Below are positions 43,000 to 54,255 of a DNA stretch of 64,000 nt, one piece after another; position 1 is the first letter of the stretch, and each line of letters begins with the position of its first letter. The translations under genes were made by a program, and so were the position numbers. This DNA comes from Nectonema munidae (lineage: Eukaryota; Nematomorpha; Nectonematoida; Nectonematidae): NCBI GenBank assembly GCA_030549495.1, contig JAUIRK010000757.1, positions 284,760 through 348,759 on the forward strand. Reading direction: 5' to 3'. The notes beneath the pieces are model-generated. The model was not told where the DNA came from, ran no database searches, and saw nothing but the letters and a program-made list of their open reading frames with translations.

Positions 43000-45498
43000 A
43001 TTTTTATGATAAGATTTAAAGCATTGAGGATGTAATGGAGTTTGACATCTTTCACACAAAATTTGCAAACTCCTTTGCATTCTCTACATCTACACTTCCG
43101 CGACTTCTCATTGTAAATAGGCCAATGGGAAATTGAAGAATCGAATCGAACACTTTTGCTTGCCAAACCTTTGATAGAGGGTATGTTCAAAGGTACTTTT
43201 CTTTCTTCGCCATGGCGATTCAGCATTTCGTTCACAGCTTGTCGGATAAACCACAGTTGCTGTTGATTAGCACTTTTCAACTTTCCAGAATTTACTCTTA
43301 GAAAGAGCTTCCAAGCATTTGACATCGTAACTGAAAGAACAAAAGAAAAATATGGCCACCACCATTTTTTAGATCTTATTTTTATACGATAAGTTGCAAT
43401 GTACTGATCTAATATATCAACGCCAGAGATGTATTTGTTGTATTTAGCTACAGAAGATGGCACATCAATATCCTTCATCTTTTTGTCCTTTTTGCACCAA
43501 CGTTTGACTGAAGACATGGGATCAATTTCATAAACGTTTGATACTACCGAAACAGGCTTGTTATCATTCCAGATAGTGTGTCCACTTTAAGGTCTTTTTT
43601 TCATTCCCCGGATAACGAGGACCTCGTAATTTTTGAAAATTTCCACGGGGATTCCCCGGGGAAGAAAAAGCGATTTTTTTACAGTAAAAACTGTTCAGAA
43701 AAGAAAATTTAAAAGTCTCATATAAGATTTTTATTTAAAAAAATTCAAATGCATAAAAGATTTATGTTTTAAAAAAATATCTAAGAAAAATTAGAGCGTT
43801 CAAAGTTTCATCATTCAACTGGTTTCTTATTTTTGTAGAAAAATAACCCATTGACGAAAACACTCTTTCGGCATCCACAGAAGTTGGTTTTATGCTCTTT
43901 AAATTTTTGAATAAAGTTTCTAAAACTTCGGGCCTCCTATTTGTTTCTAAATAAATGTCAAATGTTTTTTTCATTATTTCCTCTATGCTTGAAATCTTGC
44001 TTTTAGTTTCACGTTCTTCATTTTCATTAATCTTCAGAAATTCGTCCAATTCCTCCTTCATGCTTTTCTTCTCTGTTTTTTGGTTGCTAACGATTAATGT
44101 TTCATCTTTCTTCTCCGTTACTTCGATATTTATGTCCTCGGATTCGACAAAATTTTTTTTTCAAAAATTCCCCAAGGAAATTTAAAAAATTTTTTTCGAG
44201 GACGAGGATTTTGAAATTTCACGATTCCCCGGGGACTCGAGGACGAGGAATCCCGGGGTGGACACCCTAATTCCTGACAACTATAGATTTATCATTGTGA
44301 TAGACTGACTCATAACTTCCTCTGACTTTTTTGGACATTTCTTTATTAGTAGAAAATGGTGCCTTATCGCTTCGATTTTCACATAACGTTGCGGTGAATC
44401 CTATGTCCATGCTACTCATTTTTTCGCACAAGTCAACACTCCCAAAAAAGTTATCACAAAAAACTTTACAACCCGCATAAACTTTTCTATTTTCACACAA
44501 ACTAAGAACAACATCGACTCCTTGTCCAAATTTAGTTTGTTTTACCTTGGTTTCTTTACCACAGTATGGAATTCCATGTAAAAAACACCATCTGAAGAAC
44601 AAAGACTCCATATTTTAAAGCCGAATCTAATTGGCTTTCCACGTATAAATTGTTTTACGGGAAATGCGCCATAATATGGTATCATGGTTTCGTCGATTGA
44701 AAGAAACTCTGGAAGGATAAAGAATTTTTCGCAAATCAAATTTAAATGTTGGAACAAAGGCTTGATTTTATAAAGTCTGTCACATGTTTGCATTTTTTCA
44801 TTGTCAGAAAAATGGAGAATTCTGAGAATTGAGTCAAAAGTATCTCTTCTTATTGAGTCAGATACAGCTTTGTTTGAAACATCAGGCTCGTTTCTCCAAT
44901 ATAACGATTTTTGAGGAATGCGTACATATCCAGACAAATAAAGCACACCAATAAAGGCAAATAAAGAATCATAACTAAGATTTGAAGCTTTGAGGTTTTT
45001 TTGAAGTGCATAAACCTTTGATTGATTTAAAATTAAATTTATGAAGTCATCGTTTAAAAATAATTTCAAGACTTCATATGGTGATTTTGATTCAAACTCT
45101 TGCAAAAATGAATTGTTTTGACTTGAAAAGCAAGGAATTCTACCAAAATTAGATGTAATAGTACGTTGCCACTTTCTTTTACCAGAAGATGTAGATGCTT
45201 TAGAACATTTTTTAGAAATTTCAAGACCTCTGAAAACTCTTGCTGGTAAATGATCAATATCCGCACGCATTTCTTCACCTTCCTCGTTTTCCGAATCCTC
45301 ATCCGAGCATGCTTCAGCTTTTTCCGAAGGCGGCTGAATAACTATCGTACCACCTTCATTATCATCGTAGTTGTTAGAATGAGTCAGCTCATCTAACTCC
45401 TCTTTACTTAGTCTATAAATATAAAAATAAAAAATGTTCCACATTCTCCGATGGGGGATAAACGTCACACAATTTAAAAAAATTGAAATAGATAACAA
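43000..45498 (-). pseudogene. piggyBac transposase (PGBD-like), broken
   Basis: An acidic N-terminus (SDEDSENEEGEE) is followed by DDE-fold landmarks: LFAFIGVLYLSGYVRIP; LPEFLSIDETMIPYYG (first Asp); RFGFKIWSLCSSDGVFYME; GQGVDVVLSL (second Asp region); KVFCDNFFGSVDLCEKM (third Asp); VAKYNKYISGVDILDQY (fourth Asp region); and KKWWWPYFSFVLSVTMSNAW. The family cuts and pastes at TTAA. The C-terminal Cys-rich domain starts CRCRECKGVCKF and continues in another frame as CERCQTPLHPQCFKSYH (about 43060-43015), so a frameshift has hit the zinc-binding tail. A further frame change lies near 44600, and the nested hAT splits the frame after SIVVRN. Confidence 0.88.
43574..44269 (-). mobile_element. Internally deleted hAT inside the piggyBac
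   Basis: Flanking 8-mers ATTCCAGA (43566-43573) and ATTCCTGA (44270-44277) differ at one base. The inverted ends are TAGTGTGTCCAC and TAGGGTGTCCACC, followed by G/C-rich stretches with CCCCGG and CTCGAGGACGAGG. The only coding remnant (44061-43762) is the transposase C-terminus with SVDAERVFSSMGYFSTKIRN and LNALIFLRYFF, the hAT dimerisation domain. The rest was lost, as in typical Ds-like derivatives. Confidence 0.88.
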
Positions 45499-45929
45499 TA
45501 GGTAAACTTTGTTTTATATTTTATTTTATCTTAAAAATATTTAAAGACTTATAAAACAATAAAAAAAATTTACTTTGTTATAAGTTCCAAAAAAAATAAA
45601 TATCTTACCTAAAAGATTGACTCATATTCAAGTTTGGCAGAAACGAATGTTTAAGGAAAAAAAATATAATCTTAAAGCAGAAAATTATGAGAAAATAAAA
45701 TCAATATAAGAACAGAGGAACGCAAAACAAAAAAAAAATCAATATATAACTGAGATCTTCAACGCCTTTAGAAATGTGACCTTGAAAACATATGGTACAA
45801 TCGTCACCGATCGGAGATAATGGGTTAAGGGGTAACTGACGTATTTTTACTTAAATAATTTTACAAATATGAGATTTATTTGAAAAATATGTAAATGAAA
45901 CAATGTATTTAGTTAAAAGTTAAATTAAA

Positions 45930-47683
45930 ATAATTTAAAAGCGTAACGATCTTTTACACAGTTCACCACAAGATCCAGAGCTTCGAAATAGTGCTGTCTA
46001 TAATAGTGTTTCTCTGATACGGCAAATTCTGGAGAGGCTTTTCCGGTTTCGAATCGCATAGGCATTTTTCTTCGTCGTGGCAATGTCGGCTTACAAACAT
46101 CCAGCTCATCAAGTTTACTATTAAGTAAACCCCAGAATGAATTAAAGTTCTGTCAAGTGTTGACCCTCAGCAGCTGATATATCTTTTTTCTGTAGTGTTC
46201 GGCTTAGATTGTCTGTGTGACAGAGAATCTCATATCCAAGAGAAACTCCAAAGAAAAAGTCAAAACTTTGCATTTGGCTTTTCACGCCCAAGATCCTGGC
46301 TCTAACAGTCCATCGAGTAGGGCATAGCACGCGAAATCCAGGCGTATCAGGTGCCATCTCACGCGTTAGTTGTTCGAATCTGGTATCCCTCTGAGGAGAA
46401 TACTTAATAAGTTTGGACATTTCAAATAGAGTATCTAAGGTATCACGCATGACCTTTGATTTTTTAACTGTATCATTGACGGCCAAGTTAAGCGCATGTC
46501 CACAACAGTGCGTGAAAATAGCCCTAGTCTCTTTGTTGGTGATGTTAGCGGTCACACCCTTTTTAGCTCCAGAGATGTTGCTGGCTCCATCATAACAATG
46601 TCCACGGCACTTACTCAAGGGGATGTTCATCCTCACCAATTCATCCAGAATGACGTTAGTAAGTGAGTGTTGCAGCGTCGATAGATGGTACCATACACAA
46701 CCCGATAAACTCTTCGTGCACATCTAGATTATCATCAACATGACGGATAACAATAACAACTTGCTCACGGTTAGATTCATCTGTTGTCTCATCTACCATG
46801 ATGGAGAAATAGCCGTTATTCCTGATTTTAGAAACAACGTCATGCAATATTTTTAAAGCCATAACTTGTAGCATCTCATTCTGAATAGCTGCTGATGTAA
46901 ATTTGTTTTGTTTTCTTTCCATCCACTTAAGGATTGATGGATCCGATTCACCTTGAAGCTTAAGAATCTGTAGAAAGTTGCTTTGATCGTTGTCGTGACC
47001 CCGGAGAGATAAGCCAGCCTTGCCTGGCAAGAAATCTGATGCTGCGTAAAATGGTTATCAGCTGCTGTCTGTTGTGTTTTTCTCCTCTGAGTGGACGGCT
47101 GAGAGAAGTTCACCAATGTCTTTTGTTTCTCGTGGTAGTATCACATTTCTCTCAATAGCTTCTTTATGGCAGTCGGAATCTTGATGTTTTCGGAATTTGG
47201 AAGTTGCATCTTTCCAATTACTGAATCCAGTAGAAATAAAACTACTCTCAGCTTTAGAGTTGGAAATCTTGCTTTCTTTTGCAGCAATCATACAGGTAAA
47301 ACAGAAAGCTAGATCTTTTTCCTAAAAATAACGACAAATTTGTTTTAAAGTTCTCTTATAGTCTTTTACTTAAAAAAAGAACACAGTGGTTCCGAAATAT
47401 ATTTTACTAAAAAAAATTTTCTTCTAAATACTTTTATTTTTTTAAATATTTACCATTAAATTTTAATACACTAAAAATTGTATTCTTTTAAAATATTAAT
47501 TTAAAAAATAATAAAAAAAATTTTTTTTTAATTTTATTATAAGATTACCTCGTTATAATGTAACCATGCGTATTGCTTAAACCAAGTAGATTTGAAAGAA
47601 CGCAGCTCTGGATTCTTCTTGCCAAAAGAACGTTTGGGAAATTTAAAATTAGTAGGTTGATTAATAATTGTAAATGCGGACAT
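45930..47683 (-). pseudogene. hAT transposase, TTF/ZMYM type, with intron
   Basis: Exon 1 (47683-47549) starts MSAFTIINQPTNFKFPKRSF and ends WFKQYAWLHYNE. A 227-nt GT-AG intron (47548-47322) leads in phase 0 to EKDLAFCFTCMIAAKESK, the TTF-type zinc finger. Then come SKFRKHQDSDCHKEAI, the core SIMVDETTDESNREQVVI (catalytic Asp), GHCYDGASNISGAKKGV, HCCGHALNLAVNDT (Cys/His of the insertion domain), LCPTRWTVRARIL, and the block to YRQHYFEALDLVVNCVKDR near 45950. The C-terminal dimerisation domain is absent. Frame changes near 47050 and 46680 disable it. Confidence 0.86.
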
Positions 47684-47815
47684 GTTTGGAATTGAAACAA
47701 ATAAATATGTGTGACAATAGAAAAAAATATATTAAATTGTTCAAGATATCTCTGTAAAAAAATCATTTTTATAAAAAAAATTATAAAATTATTGGGGCGG
47801 CGGTCGCCGCCCCTG

Positions 47816-48779
47816 TGTTAGTCCTTGTACAATTTTCTATTATATAGGAATAAACACACATACTTAAAGATTTGCACATTTTTATGTCTTAAGAAATGCA
47901 AACTGACAAAAACTTTTGAAATATTTATTTAAGTCCTTTTATCTTCTTTAATTAGTAAAATTTATTTCATAAAAGAGGATATAAGTTAAGTTTTCATAGC
48001 TTTTTAAATTGAAATGATTTTTAATATCAGTCTTGATTTTAGGATTGTATCATCGTTTTTATTATTCAAACATTACTCTTTTTCATGGATTTTAAATTTA
48101 TTTGCTAATTTTCAGTATATACTTTCAATTTTTTTGAATCAAGGCCTTTTTTAATATTAATAGTTGGCCGTCCTGGGTCTCTCAATAGTCTAATACCAGT
48201 TTTTAATCTAATTTTAACAAAAGGGACTTAATGTAAGTAATCAGATCAAAATTTTAAGATGGATTGATAAGGGCATTTTATTCAATTAACAATGTAGTTT
48301 ATTCAAATTTGATGTATTTTTTCATTAAGTTTTTCAAAAGATACTCACATCGATTCCTAGTCAAAATGCCTAAAAAACTAATATCCCCGGTACCAATATT
48401 CCCGAAAACTAAAGTTTTCAAATTGCAGGTCAACCGGTTTGAGTCTTGAAGTACGAGCTTTCTTTACTATGAAAAAGTTAGTTATTAAAAAGTTACTATA
48501 AAATAAGTACATAATTGAATAAGAATGAATTCATAAATTCATATACTATAAATGAAAATTAACTTTATATGTATATATATTTGTTAACATTATTCAATAT
48601 ATATGATGAAATAAATTTACAAAATCATTTTTGATTTTTGGACATTTTTGCTTTCGGAAGTTTTGGTTTTCAGACTTTTTGACCCGGAACCAGTCAGCTT
48701 ACGTTAACTTTGGCTCTAGTAAGTTTATAACCTGGAGTAATGAATTCTATCATCTGCGTAAAACAATCAAAGGAATAAA
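47816..48779. other. Intergenic, no feature seen
   Basis: AT-rich; short frames only. Nothing recognised. Confidence 0.5.
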
Positions 48780-48787
48780 ATGTAAAC

Positions 48788-49229
48788 CAGAGCTGGGCAC
48801 ACTACGACTCTGGGCAGCATTCGGCCCTCTAAAGTTTTTATTGCTCATTCACCGTTAGTTGCCTATCATAGATGCAAAACATTTTGATCTGTTGAAATAT
48901 TTTAAATATTTATACTACACTATCACTGATTGATTCAAACTACTTTCACCAAAATGGGCCTCTGGTTTTCTCCTGTTTCATCTTTTATCTGAGTGTATTT
49001 TAATTTTTGAAGAACGAAGTTACTTTTGATTTATAATTAACATTTTAGGTGTATGATTAATTTTAATCTTATTAATATTTTTAAGATTACATTTTCCTGC
49101 AGATCTTTTTAAATAGATTTACAAAACTAGTCTTGCCTATTTTAAATATTGCCTTTTTTACTTGGACATGCGACCTCTTGGGGGTGAATTTTTGGTTGCA
49201 ATCCTTTCACGAAAAAGTTTTCAGCCCTG
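48788..49229. mobile_element. hAT MITE, 442 bp
   Basis: A perfect 8-bp duplication ATGTAAAC flanks it (48780-48787 and 49230-49237). The ends are CAGAGCTGGGC and, inverted, CAGGGCTGAAAAC. It is non-coding. Confidence 0.87.
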
Positions 49230-49237
49230 ATGTAAAC

Positions 49238-49743
49238 GAAAATCGATGAAGAAAGAAATAATGTTTTATCTATGAAAATCAAATTCTAAAGTGTGAAGTT
49301 CTGACCAAATAATTTTAGGTCAATGAAAGCATCTGGAATAGCTATTAATTAGTCTGGATCATCTTACCCTTGCGAACGACTATTTCCCATTTTGAATTCT
49401 ATCAAATTAATAAAAAATCGACAAACTTACAAATGATATTAGTGACGAATGTGTTGCATTCAAATTCTCCAAATATGAGACATCTCTCAATGTCTACAGC
49501 AACAGAAATCTCATTGATTTAATAAATGGATGCTTGTTTTTGAAATTTTTGCTAATAAAAATGACAAAGTTAATTATAGACTTCTTTGATTAAATAAGGT
49601 AGCGCACTCATGTTAAAAAAAATACTTGCACGTTGGAATAAATAAATTAATTTTCGTATGCATTTGAAGCACGCAATTCCTAAAAGGTTTGCCATCACTA
49701 GACTCTAGTTTGACTCTTAACTGACAGCTAAAATTATCCATTT
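49238..49743. other. Intergenic, no feature seen
   Basis: AT-rich spacer between a MITE and a LINE 3' end. No gene or repeat end was recognised. Confidence 0.45.
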
Positions 49744-51252
49744 TTGAATTAAAGTCTTCAATTGTTCTTTCCATATTTTTCTATCTTCTTTGGCCTCTTT
49801 CCTGATTTAAAATTTCTCCAAATCTCTTTTAATCAAAAAAGCATTTTCTTTTACCTTCTACATCCATGTGCATTACTTTCCTCACCCATTTATCTTCATC
49901 TTTCCTTTCCAAATGACCCATCCGTCTCAGTCTATTTCCGCAAATTTCAACATCCAATCTTACTTCGTCCAATTCTATATTTTCTACAATTGATCTGAGC
50001 ATTTTTTTTTCTCAGTATTCACTAGTCTTTTTTCATCAGCTTTGCGTATCACCCATGTTTCACTAATCTTCAAAATAAAACAGTTCTAACACAACATTTA
50101 TATATCTTTCCTTTCCAATGCTCTGGTATATCCTTTGCTTTTAAAACTCCACATAATGCCCTGAACTTTATCCATGCGTTTCTAATTCTTCTACTTATTG
50201 TTCACCGTATCTTCGAAATAATTGAAGCTCTTCGCAATCGCATATACGTCATTTTCTATTTCACATATATTTTCTCTTTCTTTGAATGATATTTATATAC
50301 AACTTCTACATCTGAAACCTTTTGCCTCATCATCTATCAGTGATTTATCTTTTGCAATCTTGCTACATCTTCTATGAACACATTTATTACAAACATTGCA
50401 AAGTATAGAATTTAAAGTAACATCTTTTCCACACACACCACATGGAAATTTAGCGCTGATATTTTCTTTGCATTCATTTCTTTTTTCTGCCTTCATTATT
50501 TTTGTCTTTTTTTTAATTTATTTTTACTCCAACAATTTTGTTCAAACGTTCATTCTGGTTATCAATTCTTCCTTAGATTTTGCCATGATGACCAACAAAT
50601 CATCCGCTTATAACAATTCATAAAGCAATCCTTTACTTTTATCTTTACCGATTTCATTCAACACGGTGATAAACAACAGCGGACTTAAAATTGAGCCTTG
50701 ATGTACTCCAACTTTTATATTAAACCAATCACTGCATCCGTACTTTGTTTTTGTCCTTGTCTTTGTTCCTTCATAAATTGCCATTACCAATCTTACTAAC
50801 CCTTCTTCTACTCCACCATTTCTAAATGGCCATCTTCCTCGGTACTCTATCAAATGATTTTTCTAATTCCACAAACTCGCACCACAACTGATTATATTTA
50901 TCGCAATAAATATTGGATCTGTTGTACTTACTCCTTGGTTATCGTCTATCTAATGCTATGATCTTTCGGGGTCTTTTTTTCTAAAATTCTTTCAACAATT
51001 TAAAAACCATGCTCTGGTAGCTTTACATCTCTATATGAATCACATTCTAAAGCATCACCTTTCCCTTTTAAAGATTGGAACTAATTGGCTATAATACCAT
51101 TCAGTTGGAAGCCTTTCTTTTCTCATAAACTCGTCACATACTTCTTTTATCACAAGTTCCCTTATTCCCTCTGTTGCAGTTATCATTTCTGTCGTCAATT
51201 CACTTGGACTAACCGCTTTACTAGTTTTATCAACTATATCCCAAATTCGCAT
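49744..51252 (-). mobile_element. LINE ORF2 fragment (RT to C-terminus)
   Basis: Read right to left: SELTTEMITATEGIRELVIK and EWYYSQLVPIFK (RT start); LVMAIYEGTKTRTK and FNIKVGVHQGSILSPLLFI (RT palm, HQGS); then FPCGVCGKDVTLNSILCNVC with VHRRCSKI and FRCRSC (Cys knuckle, 50496-50293); then GNRLRRMGHLERKDEDKWV near 49900 and a worn RGRP tail. This is the same family as 12079, 12889 and 15119, here in the proper domain order. Endonuclease missing; several stops and frame changes. Confidence 0.85.
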
Positions 51253-51606
51253 TATTATATATTAGATTATTATATATTAGATGAAATGGAAATTAATAAA
51301 AAAAATTGATTTTAAATATTCATTCTAAGAAATTCAAAATCATTTAATAGGGCTCCGCCCATGATATATAATATACAGTAAAACTATGAAGAAAGAGGAT
51401 TATTATGAAAAAAGGGATACTTTTCTTTTTATGAGGAGATATCTCTTTTTTGTTAAAATTTCTTTTTCTTTCGACCTTTTTTCCTCGCTTTTTAATGTAG
51501 TAGCTCTGATGTGATTTATTTCATGACCATAAATGGTCAAAAATTCATTGTTTTTTTCATGAAAAGTTTTACTCTGGAGAAATTACGTTTTTAGCTTTAC
51601 TGTATG
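51253..51606. other. Intergenic, no feature seen
   Basis: AT-rich with T runs; no gene. It lies upstream of the MITE that precedes TMEM192. Confidence 0.4.
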
Positions 51607-52033
51607 CAGTGGCTTTCAACTTCTTTTTTTTAGCATCACGCCCCTTAAGAGCAAACCTCTCTCTCCACGCCCCTTTTCATCTACACATTTAATGCCCTCC
51701 CACATTTTCAAGAAAAATGAAAAATGCTTTTATTCTTTTTATTAACAATGAATATAAATTAATGAGATGCTGATGTTCATTTTTAGTAATATGCTTGACA
51801 TGTTATTTGATTATTTGTGAGATATTAGGGAGTAAATGGCTAAATTTATTTATTTGACATTACAACTACTGAAAATTAAAAAACTACACCAAGTTATTCA
51901 ATACAGAAAATAGATTAGCATTTGTTCCATAAAATTCTCAATATTTTATCACGTTTCAGAATTTTTTAAATTTTATTAAGAACTCGTGCCTCCCCTTGGA
52001 AGTTCCTGGCGCCCCTTAGGTTAAGAACCACTG
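51607..52033. mobile_element. hAT-like MITE directly upstream of TMEM192
   Basis: The left end CAGTGGCTTTCAACTTC pairs with the inverted right end CAGTGGTTCTTAACC. Both are followed by a CGCCCCTTA-type motif. The element ends 42 bases before the TMEM192 ATG, so it forms the promoter-proximal region or leader. A clean 8-bp duplication is not visible. Confidence 0.72.
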
Positions 52034-52075
52034 ACTATGTATAATCTAATGGTTAGTTTTGTTTAAAAATAGAAT

Positions 52076-53014
52076 ATGGTAGACATAGAAAGGACACATA
52101 ATGTGCATGGATTAGTTGAAGGAAATGAAAGTTATCAAACATCAAGGTTATGCTCACTACCGAATCCATCCTCGGGATCAAATTCATCAACCCCTGCAAT
52201 CAATAAAAATGGTCAAGAGTCCGTCATTACAAACCAAAGTACGATTCCACACGATAAAGCACCTCTCTTGGACGATGAAATAAAAATTTCAATATTCACG
52301 GACTCGGCGCCAGACCATCAAGGTGCCAATACGTTTGTTCCCATTCCTATACTTCCTGCTCTGCTTCTTCAATTCATATTGTACTTATTCCTAGTTCTTT
52401 TTGTTTTCCTTTGGCCCAAATTAGCCTACAACAAGAAAAGGGGTCACACTTTTAAAATTTCTCCCTTTCAAATCACCCTCCTTCACCACGTATGTTCTTG
52501 GGTAGCCACCTCGCTCATTGATCGATTCCTACATCATCACCATTTCATTTCTCGAGTTCAAGGTCATCTCGCCTTCTACTATTCAACTCGCCTTCTTCGG
52601 CGCTTCCCCTTCTACGTCTTTTCTGCAGGAAACGCCCTCCTACTCATAACATGTGTGTTTGCTGAATCTTTGTGTCCAAATGCCAATTCTTTTTGCATCG
52701 GACTTTCCATCACGCGTCAGAACATTCTACAGATCGTTATTGTAATCGAGGTACTTTGCATCCTTCCAGCATTGGGCCTTTACTCCCATCTCGTCCATAA
52801 ATTTAACAAATCTAAGCCGGCGCCAGATATTAATAAAAACACAAACCTGTCCAATCCACCGGCTATGACTATTCCAAAGTATGTTGGCTTTAGCACTGCT
52901 GATTATCAAGCTGAAATATTTGAAATTTTGTGGCAGAGAATTCAAGTTTTGGAATCGCGCAATTCTTATCTAGCTAAAAAAATTCTGGATATACAAAATA
53001 AAAAGGGTACCTAG
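52076..53014 (+). CDS. TMEM192: TMEM192-like lysosomal membrane protein
   Basis: 312 residues, single exon. TMEM192 is a four-pass protein of late endosome and lysosome membranes that forms dimers; its molecular function is not well defined. The N-terminal tail has the acidic dileucine motif KAPLLDDE (61-68), like the sorting signal of the human protein. Hydrophobic segments lie at about 91-113, 131-149, 177-198 and 215-240. The strongest match is FNKSKPAPDI (243-252) right after TM4, against FNKAKPEPDI in human. The C-terminal helix (278-307: IFEILWQRIQVLESRNSYLA) is the coiled coil seen in the family. The cytosolic N-tail is longer and more Ser/Asn-rich than in vertebrates. The vertebrate gene has introns; this one does not, which could mean intron loss or an old retrocopy. 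Confidence 0.87.
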   Translation: MVDIERTHNVHGLVEGNESYQTSRLCSLPNPSSGSNSSTPAINKNGQESVITNQSTIPHDKAPLLDDEIKISIFTDSAPDHQGANTFVPIPILPALLLQFILYLFLVLFVFLWPKLAYNKKRGHTFKISPFQITLLHHVCSWVATSLIDRFLHHHHFISRVQGHLAFYYSTRLLRRFPFYVFSAGNALLLITCVFAESLCPNANSFCIGLSITRQNILQIVIVIEVLCILPALGLYSHLVHKFNKSKPAPDINKNTNLSNPPAMTIPKYVGFSTADYQAEIFEILWQRIQVLESRNSYLAKKILDIQNKKGT

Positions 53015-53209
53015 TTTTATTAGCTTGATTGATTGAGTCTTATTTGCTTTGATCTTAGAAACAAAAGACTAAATTTTTTCAATTTACAAAAGTGTTTACG
53101 AATTTTATACAAAGCTGAAATTGAGCAATACTACCACACTCACTGAAGATTTAAGTTTAATAAGAAACAAATTTTATTTTTAAATTCCTTTTTTATGATA
53201 AAGCTATTT

Positions 53210-53215
53210 AATAAA
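53210..53215 (+). terminator. Poly(A) signal of TMEM192
   Basis: AATAAA 196 bases after the TMEM192 stop codon; the first canonical signal downstream. Confidence 0.65.
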
Positions 53216-53425
53216 CTCCTTATTTTTTCAAGCTATATGGATAATTTACGTCAAAACTTCATCTTCGCTCTTTGCGAAAGTCAATTTTAGAAACATTAAA
53301 CGTGCCTGAAACTATGAAGTTGTCATCTTTCCTTAATTTATTGCTTAATTTAATTTCAAAAATAATTTCATCTTGTTTCATTTTATATTAAATAATTTAA
53401 TACTCTTTTTCAAGAAATTCCTTTA

Positions 53426-54010
53426 CCCTATTATTGACGTGAGGCTGGGATTTTATTCCCTCCCCCCCCCCCTTTGTTCTTTTAACTAAAACATATATTG
53501 TATAAAATTATATCAATTATATTCCTTCAAATTTTGGGACTTTTTCTAAGATCGTTAGTTTCTTTTTTGATTCCGTTGTTATGGTATTTGAATGAACGTC
53601 TTATGTTAAAATGTCAATCCAAAATCAAATATGGAAGGAATATTTGTTCAACAAAATTTTGATAGTATAATGTTTATAACTTAGTGTTTACATAAAAAAC
53701 ACTTTTAAAAATTTATAAAATGCTTTAAAATAATTTTATTTTAATTTTTAAACCTGCTAAAATATTTATTCTTTATGTAACAAATCAAGCGTGCTTGTAT
53801 CATTTCTGCACTCATTTTTTTCTGGAAGTGTCAATCAAATTTGTGAGTTACGACTAAAGATTGTCTCCAAAAAATATTTACATTTTGAATAAAATATATT
53901 TTTAATACTAAAGCGACGATGCCAGTTTCATTTTCGGACTCTGTTTTTACCGTTACTGTGAAAAAATGTTTGAAAGTGAAAATCGAATTAATAATGTATT
54001 CGTGAAAAAA
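53426..54010. mobile_element. Decayed relative of the satellite-bearing element
   Basis: TTTA then CCCTATTATTGACG and, nearby, GAGGCTGGG recall the CCCTATTAGTGCTGGG end at 29084. A C-run follows as there, then CCTTCAAATTTTGGGAC and AAAATGTCAATCC in the same order as at 29180-29260. Near 53820-53900 come AGTGTCAATCAAATTTG and GATTGTCTCCAAAAA, array-1 motifs. No right end is seen. Confidence 0.68.
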
Positions 54011-54255
54011 GAGCAAACTATTCATTCATGTTTTATATTGGTGTGCTCTAAGACATATGGGCAGATGCGCCTAAAATTTTTGATATATAAAGAAAGCGTT
54101 TTGAAATGTCTAAGCTTGGATATATCTATATCATAATCCTCTCTAATGTGTGTGTGTTCACTTACGTTACTGCATAGTAATAAATAGTTGCAGACTACAA
54201 TAAACTTTATGTTTGTGAAATTAGTGAATTTAAGCATAATAAAGGTATCCTTGGA

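Larger units (their letters stand above)
42816..45824 (-). mobile_element. piggyBac element, 3.0 kb, with nested hAT
   Basis: The right end, inverted, is TTAA then CCCATTATCTCCGATCGG. The left end is CCCATTACATCCGAAAG, preceded by ATGA in place of TTAA. The transposase runs leftward: 45498-44542, 44611-44267 and, beyond the nested hAT (43574-44269), 43565-43000. Only a few breaks besides the nested insertion occur, so this is a fairly young copy. Confidence 0.85.
42761..47815 (-). mobile_element. Composite: hAT (TTF/ZMYM-like) carrying a piggyBac
   Basis: The right end, inverted, is CAGGGGCGGCGACC and the left end AGGGGCGTCGGC. Both are followed within about 30 bases by an ATTGGGG/CCCCAAT motif. 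TGTTAG occurs outside both ends (42755-42760 and 47816-47821), consistent with a worn 8-bp duplication. The host hAT keeps the N-terminal two thirds of its transposase on the right and only about 55 bases on the left; the piggyBac at 42816-45824 separates them. Confidence 0.65.
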
